From Caenorhabditis elegans (Eukaryota > Nematoda > Chromadorea > Rhabditida > Rhabditidae), in the NCBI RefSeq assembly GCF_000002985.6, contig NC_003279.8, positions 5,580,001 through 5,644,000 of the forward strand: a stretch of 64,000 bases of DNA. The letters are read 5' to 3'. A program made the position numbers and the translations under genes. The notes beneath the pieces are model-generated. The model did no database searches, was not told the DNA's origin, and saw only the letters and a list, made by a program, of their open reading frames with translations. Positions 50,801 to 62,460 of the stretch are shown here, in pieces. Each line of letters opens with the position of its first letter. Position 1 is the stretch's first letter.

Positions 50801-53800
50801 TGAAGAAACCGAATCAATTAATGGAAGTTCTTGAATTGGCAAGAGCTCTTGTAATTGAGAAACAGGTTAGATTTTTGGAAGTTCAATTTATTCAACAAGG
50901 CAGTCGGCGTTAGCCATACAGCCAGTGATGAGGTGATTGTAAAACAATGTAAAGAACAATTCGACCATTTGACCCCTTTAATTAGCTCTTTTGGGATTAT
51001 AGTTGAATAGTTCTGTGTTAAATGACATTTTAGAGATGAATAGCAATCAGAGGTGTTTGGGATTTGGTTCGGCATTTGAAGAAGATTGACTTTTTCTATA
51101 GAATATTTGCAATTGTGTTATATTTTTCAGCGTGATCGTCACCAAATCCTTGAAAAACTACGAGAAGGTACTGGCGAAGAAGAAATTCACAAATCGGAAC
51201 ATGATTTGGAAGTTTGCGAAGAAGAAATGAAAAAATGGGAACAGATGAGAACAGTGTTGGAAATGTATGAAATTAGTATTGCATGTTGACTCTGACCCTT
51301 TTTTTGATAGATTTAACACAAAAATGGTTGGAGTCTGATGATTGAATGTTTATTGGGTTTTCAGATTTTTTTAATTAAAAAAAAACTTGTTAAAAAATTT
51401 TTTTAAAGATTTTTTGCTATAGATGAATGTAATTTATGTGATTAATAAAAAGTAGTGAATGTCTAGTATGTATATTATATATCTGTAATATATGAATCAT
51501 TTTTGAACTAACATATTCAAAAGCTCAAACTAACTGTGATAACCTCATCCAAATTTGATGGAAATTGTGATAATAAATTTGATTTTGTTTTGAGCATGTT
51601 TATATTTAAAAGTAAAGCATTATTCAAGTTTTAAAACAATTTTAGGTATGGTCACTTCTCTGGAATCAATCGAAAAGTGCAAATGAAATATTTGAAGGAA
51701 CGAGAAACAAAAACATCAGATGAAGAATTAAGAAGAGAAGGACCTGCTTTGTTGCTTATTTTGAAATGGGGTGGAGAGTTGACAACTGCAGGTATTTTTT
51801 ATTTTGAGAAACGACAATTTTTCGATTCCCGAAAATCGGAAAAAAACCAAAAATCGAAAAAATTTTCAGATTTTCAATTTTTTTTTTTGATTTTATCTTA
51901 AAAGCATAGACTTTTTGACGACACCCTTGTAGAAAATTATTGAAAATTTCATAGTTTTGAAAATTCAATTCAATTCAATATTAATTCTAGGAAACATGCA
52001 AGCAGAAGCTCTTGGGCGACTATTCCGAACTTTATATCCTGGAATCCGTCGAACTGATGGTAAATCATCACCTGAAGATACACAAGGACTTGGATTTCTT
52101 CGTCTTCATTCAACATATCGCCATGATTTGAAAATCTATGCATCCGATGAGGGACGAGTTCAGACAACTGCTGCAGCTTTTGCGAAGGGTTTGCTTGCTT
52201 TGGAAGGAGAGTTGACGCCGATTTTGATGCAGGTGAGGAGCTGCTCGAAGTTTTTATTTTTATTTTAAAGTATTACAGATGGTAAAAAGTGCGAACACAG
52301 ATGGACTTTTGGATGATGACTGTCAAGCACGACTCTATCAGACTGAACTCAAGAGATATTTACATAAAGCTCTTCAAGCTGATCGTGATTTCACTCCACA
52401 AGATTATCTTGAACTAAATCCAAATGGTCTTCGAGCAATCACAGCCGCCATGGAATTTATCAAAAATCCACGAAAAATGTGCCACGAAATCGCTGGATAT
52501 GTTGAAAAAATGTGTGGAGTTATTGTGGAATATTCGCAGACACGTCCAACTGGTTCAACACTTTATTTACAAGAATCTATGGATTTAGCACAACGAAGAT
52601 GGAATAAGGAATTGAGAGAATTTCGAAGAAAAAATAAACATGGAGAAGTGGAATTTGATATCTCAAAAATACCTGATATCTATGATAATATTAAGGTATA
52701 TCAATTTTGAAAGAAATTAATTGTTTTCCTCTAAATCACTAATTATTTTTCATTTCAGTATGACATGGAGCATAATCCAGATCTGTGCATAAACAATGAA
52801 GTAGAATTTGAAAGAATGTACGTGTGTGTTAAAAATATGGCCGATATTGTTGTACCTCAAGAGTACGGTATCAAAACAGAAAACAAAATGGTTATTGCTC
52901 AACGTGTCTGTACACCACTTTTACGTAAAATTCGCAATGATTTACATCGATGTTTGGAGAATAAAGAGTCTGAAGAGACGCAAACTCGTCTGGATCCACG
53001 TGCTTCGCAGGGAATTGCCACACCATTCAGACATGTTAGAACTCGATTGTATTTCACGAGTGAAAGTCATATTCATACACTTATGAATCTAATTCGATAC
53101 GGGAATTTATGCTCGGTAAGCTTCAAACTCGTTTTGGTTAAGTTTATAATTTCAATTTTCAAAAATAATGTTATTTGGCAAATCTTGTGAGTGACTCAGC
53201 GCTGAATCCGAGAAAAGGGATTTCGCCAAAAAAAACCGAAAAAAACAATAAATGAAAAACAACAAATTGTAATACTGAGACGTTATTTTGAAAATTTTAA
53301 TTGTTAACATCAAAATTGCACTTTTTTTATATCTTCGAATTTTTTTTTGAAAAAAAGTAATCTTTCAAAAATTATAAGTTTTTCAGTAGTAATCTCTTTA
53401 AAACCCAAATAAAAAATTTTTTTCTGTCTGAAAAATATTTTTTGTCAATAAAAATCAAGAAAAAAAAATACGAAAAAGGAACATCCCAGATAGTAATTCC
53501 AAATTGTCATATTTACAGGTTGACGATAAAAAGTGGCAACGTGCTATGAATTTTCTGTCGGGAGTAACAGAATTCAACTACATGACTCAGGTTGTTCTAA
53601 TGGTTTATGAAGATTCAAGAAAAGAAAATGATGAAGCTGACACCGGTCCACGTTTTCATATTGAAATTCTTTTTTCTCCTGGACTTTATCCATGCTTTTT
53701 AACAGAAAAAGAACGCATTTATGAAACTCGTTTTAAGTGAGTTGAATTTAAACTTTATTAAATAATTTCAAATTATTTGATATTTTCCAGCTTGAGTACA

Positions 53801-56800
53801 AATCCTAAACCGGCAACTTCTAGTAGATCATCAGGACGAGAATCAAGAGATACTAATGATTCGGTTGGTTATACTTTTTCAACCTTTTTCAATTATAAAA
53901 TTGATTTCCAGGCTTCATCAAGTACTGAGGGTCGCCGTCCAAGCATTGAGAAGGTGGTTACTGTAGTTACACCAACACAATTGAGTACTCCGTCTGTCAC
54001 CAACGACGATCTTTCGATTAGTAGTAATGCTGAATCTACAGCGGCTGAAAGCACTGGGTTAGTTAATCACTTTTCTGTTTGGAATTTTCTTGAATAAAAT
54101 AAAATAAATGGTATACCTATTTCAGACTTGTGAATACAACGACAAAGACACATAATGACTCAGAAGATGATCTGAATGATGTGGAATCTGTAAATTTAGT
54201 GGCATTGGATGAGCTGAATAATACTACGAAAGCCAGTAGGTTTTTGATAGTTTATATATGTAAATTTGAAAAATAAGTAAAAAATTTCAAAAATGAAATC
54301 AATATTTACTAAACCAGACGCTTGTGTGTGAGTGAATGCGTGTTTACTGCTGCATACCATAACCTACCGTAACCCTTGTCTCCTGATACCCTTTGTTTGC
54401 AGTGGCGGATGATGGAAAGACTGCAAAAAGACAACGAAGTGTTACTGGAGCAGAGAAATCAATGGAGGTATTGAATTGATTTTGATGATGTGATGTTGAA
54501 AACTAACAGAAACGAGTACGTGTTCATTTTTTAGGAAGGCGATAAACCACACGGAGAGTGGAAAGGGAATGGAGTGGCAAAGAGTGGAAGCCAGGTTGGA
54601 AATATCAATTTATTATTGGAATTCTACTTCAAACGAAATTATTGAAACGGCATATTTTATGAGTCTGACGAAAAAATTCATAATTTCTTGAGCTTTTGAA
54701 ATCTAAAGTTTTGGTATTTCTAGTTCTATTCAAAAATGGATGGGGAATTTTGATATAAAAAATCAGAAATAGTTTCAACTTCAAAAAAACACAAAAAAAA
54801 ATCGCGAAATAAAATTCTAACTTTAAAAAATATGATTTTTCAACTTTGTCTGATTTCACAGTCTCTGAATTCCCTCCAAAATGAGAACTGCGACCAATCA
54901 GCGAGTCGCCCACTTTTGAGCCAATCAGATAAAATGTGCATAGTTTGAAAAATCGTGTTTTTGAAAAGTAGAGTTTTTTTTTGATTTGTTCGTTTTTTTG
55001 TGATTTTTCTGAACTTGAAACCATTTGGTACTTTAGTTTAATTCAGACTTTTCAGCTAGTTAAAAAATCTCGGTGGAATTAAATGTAGATTTAACAGAAA
55101 AGTACGATAATTATAAACAGTATCATGTCCCTTTAATACATTGTCCCATATGTCTTATTGTTCATTTTTGCCGCTAAAGATATCTGTCGGATCGAATGAA
55201 ATGGAATCAAATAATGAAAGTATGGAAACAGTTGGAGGTGGAAAAGGACAATGGGTTAAAGATTTATTGGATCAAACTAAGCGAGCAATGGCAATGAATT
55301 CAATTCGAGAAGTTGAACCACCGATAGTAATACCTACACCAGTACCATCCACAACTACAGCAGTTGTTGAAGATGAAGCATCGGAGAGGCAATCAAGATG
55401 TGAGACACTTAACATAAGAGATTAAATACTGACTTTCAAAAGATTCTATGTTTTTTGTAAATTAACCATAGAAAAAATCAATCTGAAAAAAATTCAGAAA
55501 ATTTAAAAAATGAAAAATTTTTAGGCGATATAATTTTTCACCACAAAAAATTATTTGTTTTTCTTTTGCATGGTGTGGAAATAATTCAAAAAAGCACATG
55601 AAATACCCTCTCCATAATTATTAAAACTCTCTTAACATTAGGTCAACGCGGTTCATTCCACGTCACAGAACCAATTCAAATCGATGAGAAAAGTGAGCAA
55701 TGTTGAATGTCGATTTTCATATTTAGTTGAATTTAGTTATCACATCTATATATTTATTTACTCACCCAAAAGCTCGTCATTTTTTCGAAACTTTTCTATG
55801 AATTTTATAGTCAGTTGCTTTCAGCTTCTGGCTTTTTTATTATTAACTATACCTTCAAAATAGGAAGGTCAGCTACATAAAAATGGCGAGCTGACTACAA
55901 AAGATTTGTCCATTCTGTGAAGTTGTAAAGTTGTCGTCTCACTTTGTTTCACTTATGTATGTCTTCTTCGCTAGTGTACATTGAAAAGTAAAGTAGCGCC
56001 AGTGGGGAAAATGCTTCAAAACATGCCTATGGCACCATAATTACCAAATATCAGTTAAAAAAAATTCAAAATGTATATAATTTTTTTAAATTTGGAGAAA
56101 TCTCAGTTGTTGCCACTTTTTTGAAAGTCGTCAATCAAAACAAAATTCCTTCCAATTTTATGGTCCGCTTATGTGTAAAATATTGATATTCAAATACTGT
56201 AGGGATTCGATCATGCGAAAGTCCTTTTTTTTTAAAGTGCCAAAAACTTAGTAATTGCCACTTTTTGACTGTAAATGAAAATGTTTTGAAAATTGTACCT
56301 ATGATATCTGATCATTTTGGTACCATAGGAGTAGTTTTTAATAATTTCCCCACTGGTACTACTCCATTTTTAAACGCTCTTATTTTTGTTCTGATAAGTA
56401 CCGCTGCTATCTGAAATTAAAATAAAAAATTATTTTCAACAAAATTTTAAACATAAGCATCATTAAGCTATTGACTACTGAGAAAACTTTTTGTGTATGT
56501 GTGATTGAAAAAAGATAGATTTTTTGAATATTAAAATTATTTTTGCATGCTATAATAAAAGAGAAACTACAGTTGTTATTAACCATTTAGAATAGTTTTC
56601 AGTTATTGTTGTTTGTCACTAATATTCATGGTAGTATTTTGGTTTGTTTTAGATTCATTTTTAGTTTTTCAATAACATTTTTCAGTTCTCTTTTTCAACG
56701 AATATAATATTTTTAGCTCGTCGATACTTCCCGTATAGATTCAAACATCACACGGCTCAACTGCTAACAGGTTCGATAATTTTTCCTTAATATTTTAAGT

Positions 56801-57496
56801 TTGAAATTGAATTTTGTTTGGTGTGATTTAATATTAGATATTTGAAATAGCGAAGATATTTTTCAGGAATGAGCGGAGGAGGTGTTCATATGCAAAATCG
56901 ATTGATCAGCACTGATGTATTGACTGGAAAATTTGGAGATCATGATAATAAAAAAAATTCGAGAAAAGGTAGATTATCGCATTTTCAATTAATATTTGCA
57001 ATTAATTTAAATCTCAGATTTCGGAGCTGGAACTGCAGTTCTTTCAACAGCAGTTATTGCACGATCATCTTCAGCTCCACGTCTCATGACTTATGAGTCT
57101 GAAGATTTTTCTGTTGGAGGTGAGAAACAAGAGAATCAGGAAATTAGAGTAAACTAAAATTTATATTATTTATTTCTTGTTTTTAGCCAAACTTTTGGAA
57201 AATAGACTTGCGACAAAATATTTTTCGTTAACCTATTAATTTATTTCAATTTTTTAGAAATCAAAAGATTCTGGCCACCACTTCGTTCGCTTGAAACTCT
57301 TCACGATTCTATCAATTTATCTCAATTTGATGGATTTTTGGAGCGACTTATCAAAGGAGCATTGACTCCTTTACCATCTCCACCAAAAACTCCACTTCCA
57401 TCTGCACTTTCTTGTGATGCGATCAATAAAACTCCGACACAGGATGAAGTTGAAAAAGTGATTGGAAAATTGGCACCCACGTCTAGCACTGATTGA
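47826..57496 (+). CDS. Diphosphoinositol pentakisphosphate kinase (PPIP5K/VIP1)
   Basis: Twenty-four exons give 1340 aa: 47826-47873, 47921-48007, 48066-48182, 48227-48292, 48340-48588, 49908-50273, 50512-50865, 51131-51264, 51646-51791, 51991-52232, 52279-52695, 52759-53115, 53519-53736, 53791-53863, 53912-54057, 54126-54235, 54403-54467, 54535-54594, 55180-55399, 55642-55692, 56717-56770, 56867-56968, 57018-57119, 57258-57496. Residues 1-310 are the ATP-grasp kinase ([52 protein letters not shown]) that makes 1-diphosphate inositol pyrophosphates. Residues 370-900 are a histidine-acid-phosphatase domain with RHGDRTP at 372-378 and SESHIHTL near 845. The tail is Ser/Thr-rich. I recall this gene as F46F11.1. 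The exon at 55180 uses a CTAAAG acceptor. Confidence 0.92.
49228..49475. repeat. Foldback element in the large PPIP5K intron
   Basis: The block CCCGAAACATGGGTCTCGAT (starting about 49246) returns inverted as CGAGACCCATTGTTCGGG (about 49442-49460), and the similarity extends outward through a GC-rich CCCCACCCC/GGGAGGCGG block. The spacer is about 165 bp. No coding capacity. It lies in the intron 48589-49907. Confidence 0.7.
50355..50490. repeat. Half copy of the ACAGTACTCTTTAAAGGC repeat
   Basis: CTACAGTACTCTTTAAAGGC at 50361-50380, followed by a CGAGACC block, AAATGACAAAATATTGC and GGGTAGTAGAATAATAATG, matches the right half of the repeat at 30993-31130. It lies in the PPIP5K intron 50274-50511. 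Confidence 0.7.
55985..56376. repeat. Foldback element in a PPIP5K intron
   Basis: GCGCCAGTGGGGAAA near 55994 with GCCTATGGCACCATAA near 56025 returns inverted as GGTACCATAGGAGTAG (near 56319) and TTTCCCCACTGGTACTACT (near 56345). The arms are about 70 bp with several mismatches and enclose about 240 bp. It fills a good part of the intron 55693-56716. Confidence 0.75.
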
Positions 57497-59018
57497 TGTT
57501 TAAATTCAAAGTTCCCCTTCCAAATTGTTGTGATTTTTTTTTAAAAGTATTTTTTAATGATATTAATTTATTTTGCATTGTTTAAATAGAATCGGTTTAA
57601 AATGAAATTTTTCACAGTTATGTATGTTCCAGATGAGGGTTAATTAAGAACACTTTGAACTTCAACTACTACGACCTATGCATCTGTAAATTGAGGCTTA
57701 TATAATGAACCGAAATTTTTGAAGTTTTATAGTTAGGCATATAAGCAATAAATGTAGGCATGATTCAGGCGCGTAGGTAAAAAAAAGTAACCCATATTCC
57801 AAAATACTGCATTGGGCGACGGACAGTCCAAAATCTGCATTTTCCTCTTAAATCGCGAGTGTGCCACGGGGGGTCGTTTTTGAAAATGCAATTCCTCCGC
57901 AAATGTCCAAAAATGTCCCATTTTGGACACTTTTTTCCTATTTTTGTTATTTTCACGAGATTTTTTAGGACAATATACAACTCGACAAGGCGCGTCTGTT
58001 CACCTAAAAATCATTACGATCTGAGCACTTTAAACCTATTTTATAGAGCTCCAAACCGTGGTGCGCGCTCTTTCACCCGCCGCATCTCCCCCTTGGTGTG
58101 TTTTTTTGGGTGCAATCCTCAAACCACCGCTTCGTGCGCTGTTCTCTTTCACAAATCTTGGGTTTTGAGGTGAAAGTATTGTAGAGTAAGCTTCTGGCTA
58201 CATTTTAAAGTAAAATTTATTCCAAAAAAGTTCGATTTTCATTCTGAAAATCGAGGCAGAAAAAATGTTGTCAAAAAAATGAGGTTTTTGCTGGAAAAAT
58301 AAAAAATTTTCCACTACCGAATGGGATTTTATGTTAAATTCGTAATTAGTACATAAATACCGAATGGATGCTGAAAGCACAGCTCTCTACGACCATTTTC
58401 AACGATTTTAGAACATTTAATTTTTGACCTCGAAATTTCAATTTCCCTCTTTTCCTGGACCAGTTCTTTACTGAAATGTGAATTTTATGCCCTAAATCTT
58501 ATTATTTTTGCTATGAGAAGCGAGACAAACCAAAAGTTTTTGGTCATGAGTTCCTCGAGCCCCGTTCCTGAAGTTGTAGGCTTCAAGCCTTGCTCAGGAA
58601 GCTGAAAAGTTCATTCGTGACCAATTTTTAAATTTTCAAATGCTATGATATTCTACTTTTAACGCTGATTTCAAATATATACTTTTTCCAATTCCTATTA
58701 TGAGCGGAGTTACGGCGCTTTCAAGTTTCAGCAATCCTCTCTCTCTCTCTTGCCTCCTCCCTCTCCACAGAGTCTCCACAGTGATGCATGTAGGCTGGCT
58801 GTAAATATGGTCTCTAATTACTGTTACAGGATCAGATATAATATCCACCTTTCTTCCTGCAAGAAAGGAGGTAATGTATATGAGACTGTACATTCATTGT
58901 AATTGAGGGGTTGACAATTATTATTTTAATTTTCTAATAAAAATACATTAAAGAAAAATAAATTTTAAATTTTAAAATAAAAAATGTTAAATTTTGAGGT
59001 CTGCTTTCTTAGCGGGAA

Positions 59019-59220
59019 CAGAGCGCCGCAGGCGCTCTGAATTTAACTTACAGGCAGAGCAGGCCGAAGGCCTGCTATGCCAGTCGGCTTTTACTACCGG
59101 GTCAGAGCGCCGCAGGCGCTCTGAATCTAAATTATAGGCAGAGCAGGCCGAAGGCCTGCGATGCCATGACAGCTTTCTCTGTAGGGTCAGAGCGCCGCAG
59201 GCGCTCTGAATCCAAATTGT
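59019..59220. repeat. 84-85 bp tandem repeat with two hairpins per unit
   Basis: The unit begins with a 9-bp-stem hairpin (CAGAGCGCC, loop GCA, GGCGCTCTG) at 59019-59039, 59103-59123 and 59188-59208. A second hairpin (GCAGGCC, loop GAA, GGCCTGC) occurs in the first two units at 59058-59076 and 59143-59159. About 2.5 copies are present. Confidence 0.9.
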
Positions 59221-59330
59221 GAAGGACATACAAAAATGTTTTACCCGGTGTGGGGCCGAACCCAGGGGGCACCCACCCAGCTGCCCCACAGACCAACCCT
59301 CTACCACTTGTCCATGGCGCGCGCGCCGCC
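59221..59330 (-). repeat. tRNA-like (A-box/B-box) element
   Basis: On the - strand, AAGTGGTAGAGGGTTGG (59292-59309) resembles a pol III A box. GGGTTCGGCCCC (59252-59263) resembles a B box, with about 28 nt between. The sequence is GC-rich and continues into the tandem hairpin repeat. A SINE head or decayed tRNA copy is the best guess. The T-stem does not pair well. Confidence 0.35.
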
Positions 59331-59504
59331 ACACACTCTGCGTGTGCGCCCCTCCTCTTTCACAGCAGCCGACGCCTGTGCAGGACCTTGCACACCTCTC
59401 CTCCCCTCCCCCTTCCTGCTCCGCGAGCCCGCCCCTCCTCAAACTTCAATCGCTTATATCTTCGCTCATAGTTGTGATAGAGACTTCGTTCTTTGAGCAA
59501 TCGA

Positions 59505-60165
59505 TCCCAAATTTCAAGGAGATCTCGAATAACCCCAACACAGGTTCGAGACAAAGCCGAGAACCTGCGCCAGCTACCTTTTCGGGCATCCCCATTCCCG
59601 AAGGGCTGGCGCGGCTTGCCGCGCTAGTCTGCCTTCCCTTCTACATTAAATCCCAATGTTGCAAGGTTGTCCATTTTTGTCGAAAAAATAAAAGTAGGGC
59701 AACTTTTCGACACATGATGTCCCAAAAACATGTAATGGTACTTTGAGAGTTTATAGCTCAGCGGGGAGTGGCCCGAAAATTTTGATTTTTGTTTCTCCCC
59801 CTTTCAAAAATCTGTCCCAGTATGGTCATCAAAACGGGGTTGCACAATTTTGCTCCGGGAGCCCACGGGAGTCGGAAAACTGAAGCTACTTCATTTTGGT
59901 GGATGTGTTAGTACTGGCAAAAAACCACTTTTAATTGATGCAAAATTCGAGTTTTTCTTGGATCTTTTCAAAACTTGACACATAGTTAGGCCTGACGGAG
60001 CCCGATTTTTTGAGCCATAATTCAAAATATTTGACCTACTTTCGAAAATGTAGGCCATCATTAAAGTTTCCGAAAAACTAAAAAGATGAACATTTATTTA
60101 ATCGACGTGAAAAACTGCCTTGCCTCTCTCTCTCTCTCTCTCTTGGTTCGCTCATTGATGTGAGT
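59505..60165. repeat. Left copy of a diverged ~700 bp duplicated segment
   Basis: The segment shares ordered blocks with 61200-61880: GCTAGTCTGCCT, a CTAYATTAAATCC block, ACTTTGAGAG followed by TTATA, AAATGTAGGCCATCATT, AAAAAGAT, CGTGAAAAAC and a CT tract followed by ATTTTCATTTCTTA. The two copies flank the 119-bp array on both sides. Confidence 0.75.
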
Positions 60166-60357
60166 TGGATTATTTTCATTTCTTACTTTTTCGCGGGAAC
60201 ATTAATTCTATATTAATTTAAATTTTTTGAACAAAAAAAGAACTTTGAGAAAACTCCACACAAGAAGCTTCAGAGTGTTTTAAATGTTTCCAAAAGTTCC
60301 TCAATGTTTTCCAACACACAGAAAAGATGAGAGAACATGGCAGGTAGAGACGTTGTG

Positions 60358-61000
60358 CCACCTTTAACCCTAATCCAAGCAGAGCAGGCCGTAGGCCTGC
60401 TAGGCGGTAGCGACACGCTCAAGCCCAACAGTCCGGGATGAGGGTCGCAGGCCCTCTTACTCTTAGAAACTTTAGGCCACCTTTAACCCTAATCCAAGCA
60501 GAGCAGGCTGTAGGCCTGCTATGCGGTAGCGACACGCTCAGGCCCAATAGTCCGGGATGAGGGCCGCAGGCCCTCTTACTCTTAGAAACTTTAGGCCACC
60601 TTTAACCCTAATCCAAGCAGAGCAGGCTGTAGGCCTGCTATGCGGTAGCGACACGCTCAGGCCCAATAGTCCGGGATGAGGGCCGCAGGCCCTCTTACTC
60701 TTAGAAACTTTAGGCCACCTTTAACCCTAATCCAAGCAGAGCAGGCTGTAGGCCTGCTATGCTGTAGCGACACGCTCAGGCCCAATAGTCCGGGATGAGG
60801 GCCGCAGGCCCTCTTACTCTTAGAAACTTTAGGCCACCTTTAACCCTAATCCAAGCAGAGCAGGCCGTAGGCCTGCTATGCGGTAGCGACACGCTTAGGC
60901 CCAATAGTCCGGGATGAGGGCCGCAGGCCCTCTTACTCTTAGAAACTTTAGGCCACCTTTAACCCTATTCCAAGCAGAGCACGCCGTAGGCCTTCAACTC
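60358..61000. repeat. 119-bp tandem array, about five and a half copies
   Basis: Units start with CCACCTTTAACCC at 60358, 60477, 60596, 60715, 60834 and 60953, an exact 119-bp period. The last unit decays after about 45 bp. Each unit contains two GC-rich hairpins: GCAGGC(C/T), loop GTA, GGCCTGC, and GAGGG(C/T)C, loop GCA, GGCCCTC. Units 2-4 are almost identical, so the array was recently homogenised. Confidence 0.95.
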
Positions 61001-61199
61001 GATTAAGTATTTCTTAGGCCCAATTTATGTCAACATCAAGATGGAAAAATGTTTGAGCCAGTGGCGGAGTCTGAGTACGTCCGCACCGGACTGCCCTCAG
61101 GGAATGACTGTTTTGTGAGCTCCCTACGTCCCTTCACCTTGCGTTAACGCCCACGCATCACGATAAAGCGCGCTCCAAATTCAAACAATTGTATCTCAG

Positions 61200-61880
61200 C
61201 TTTCCCTGCTCCGTTCTGGCCCGTTCTTGAAGCAATCGACAGCTAATCAAGTGCTGCTTCTTTCAACATTATCAAAACTTAAAATGGTCGTAACTCAGTC
61301 AATTTTGGTCCAAAATGTTCCAAATTTTTCCCAGTTTACCAACTTAACCTACTGCGAAGCCTAGCGCACTGCGTGCGCTAGTCTGCCTCTTCCTATATTA
61401 AATCCTGAAATTACATTCTTGACAGAAATAAAAAATAAGGGCACGTTGTCGTAATGGGGTGTCCCGAGAAATGTGACTGCACTTTGAGAGCTTATATCTT
61501 GGCTTAGGGTTGGCGGTTTTTTGAGCAATTTGTTTCAATAGCTTACAAAAATAGCGCCTTCCATCGTCATCATTGTGGGGAGCGCTTTTGGGAAGGCTAA
61601 AACACTGATTTGAGCGGGATTCTGGAGTATGGTCGAAATGGATGTATTCTTTGTACTGACGAATTTCATGTTTTTTCAGCCCCAAATCTTCAGTTTTTCT
61701 GACATTTGGTTCCAATTTGTGCGCAAGAGAGAACTTCGTATTTCCAATTTTTTGAAACTATTTTGAAAAAAATTGGCCCACTTTCCAAAATGTAGGCCAT
61801 CATTCAATTTTTGCAAAATCAAAAAGATTGATTAAACGTGAAAAACTTTTCTACCACTCTCTCTCTTTCTCTATTTTTGG
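61200..61880. repeat. Right copy of the diverged ~700 bp duplicated segment
   Basis: This is the partner of 59505-60165. It contains the hairpin CTAGCGCAC, loop TGC, GTGCGCTAG at 61361-61381 at the position where the left copy has a different hairpin (about 59606-59627). It ends in a CT tract at 61855-61873. Confidence 0.75.
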
Positions 61881-61979
61881 TGATGAATTCGATAATTTTC
61901 ATTTCTTATTTTTAATAACGTGAGGAAAACTCAAATTTGAAGACTTTTCGAGATTTTTACTTTTTCCCTAATCTAATTG

Positions 61980-62460
61980 AGGGCCGCACTTTTTGAACAT
62001 GTTGGCTACTTTTAACCTGACTTCCAGCAGGACAGGCTGGAGGCCCGCAATGCTATTGTTTTTCAGTCAAACCTAAAAATCAGGGATTAGGGCCGCCTTC
62101 TTACTCTTTGAAACTTTAGGCCTTTTCTATCCCTACTCCCAGCAGAGCAGGCTGGAGGCCTTCTCTGAGAGGTATGTTTCTATAACTACGTATGTTTTTG
62201 GAAAGGTAATGAAAAAGGTCACCTAGGTCAGTTAACCGGATTGAGGGCCGGAGGCCCGAATACACGAAGAAGTGTTGGAGATCCGTCAAGCCTATTCTTA
62301 GCATAATAATTCAGTTCGAGTGTCGCAAGCCCAAATAGACGCAGAAGCGTTGGACAACTTTTAGGCCTATTCTGAGCCCAATAATTCATGTTGAGGGCCG
62401 CAGGCCCGAATACACATTTAAGCGTTGGACAACTGTTAAGCCTATTTTAAGCAAAAAAAT
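61980..62460. repeat. Degenerate relatives of the 119-bp unit
   Basis: Recognisable unit pieces recur: TTACTCTTTGAAACTTTAGGCC near 62100, AGCAGAGCAGGCTGGAGGCC near 62140, and GGGCC, loop GGA or GCA, GGCCC at 62245-62257 and 62395-62407. They look like old, independently decayed copies outside the homogenised array. Confidence 0.75.

Noticed and set aside
50587..50913. Short open frame reading beyond the donor at 50865
   Set aside because: The extension after CAG-GTTAGA loses similarity to PPIP5K; splicing to 51131 restores it.
59219..59746. A 175-codon open frame on the + strand and a 151-codon one on the - strand in the GC-rich island
   Set aside because: Both lie in repeats, have no recognisable domain or splice pattern, and are long only because stop codons are rare in GC-rich DNA.
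60358..61000. CRISPR-like array
   Set aside because: The units are contiguous 119-bp tandem repeats without unique spacers, in a eukaryotic genome.
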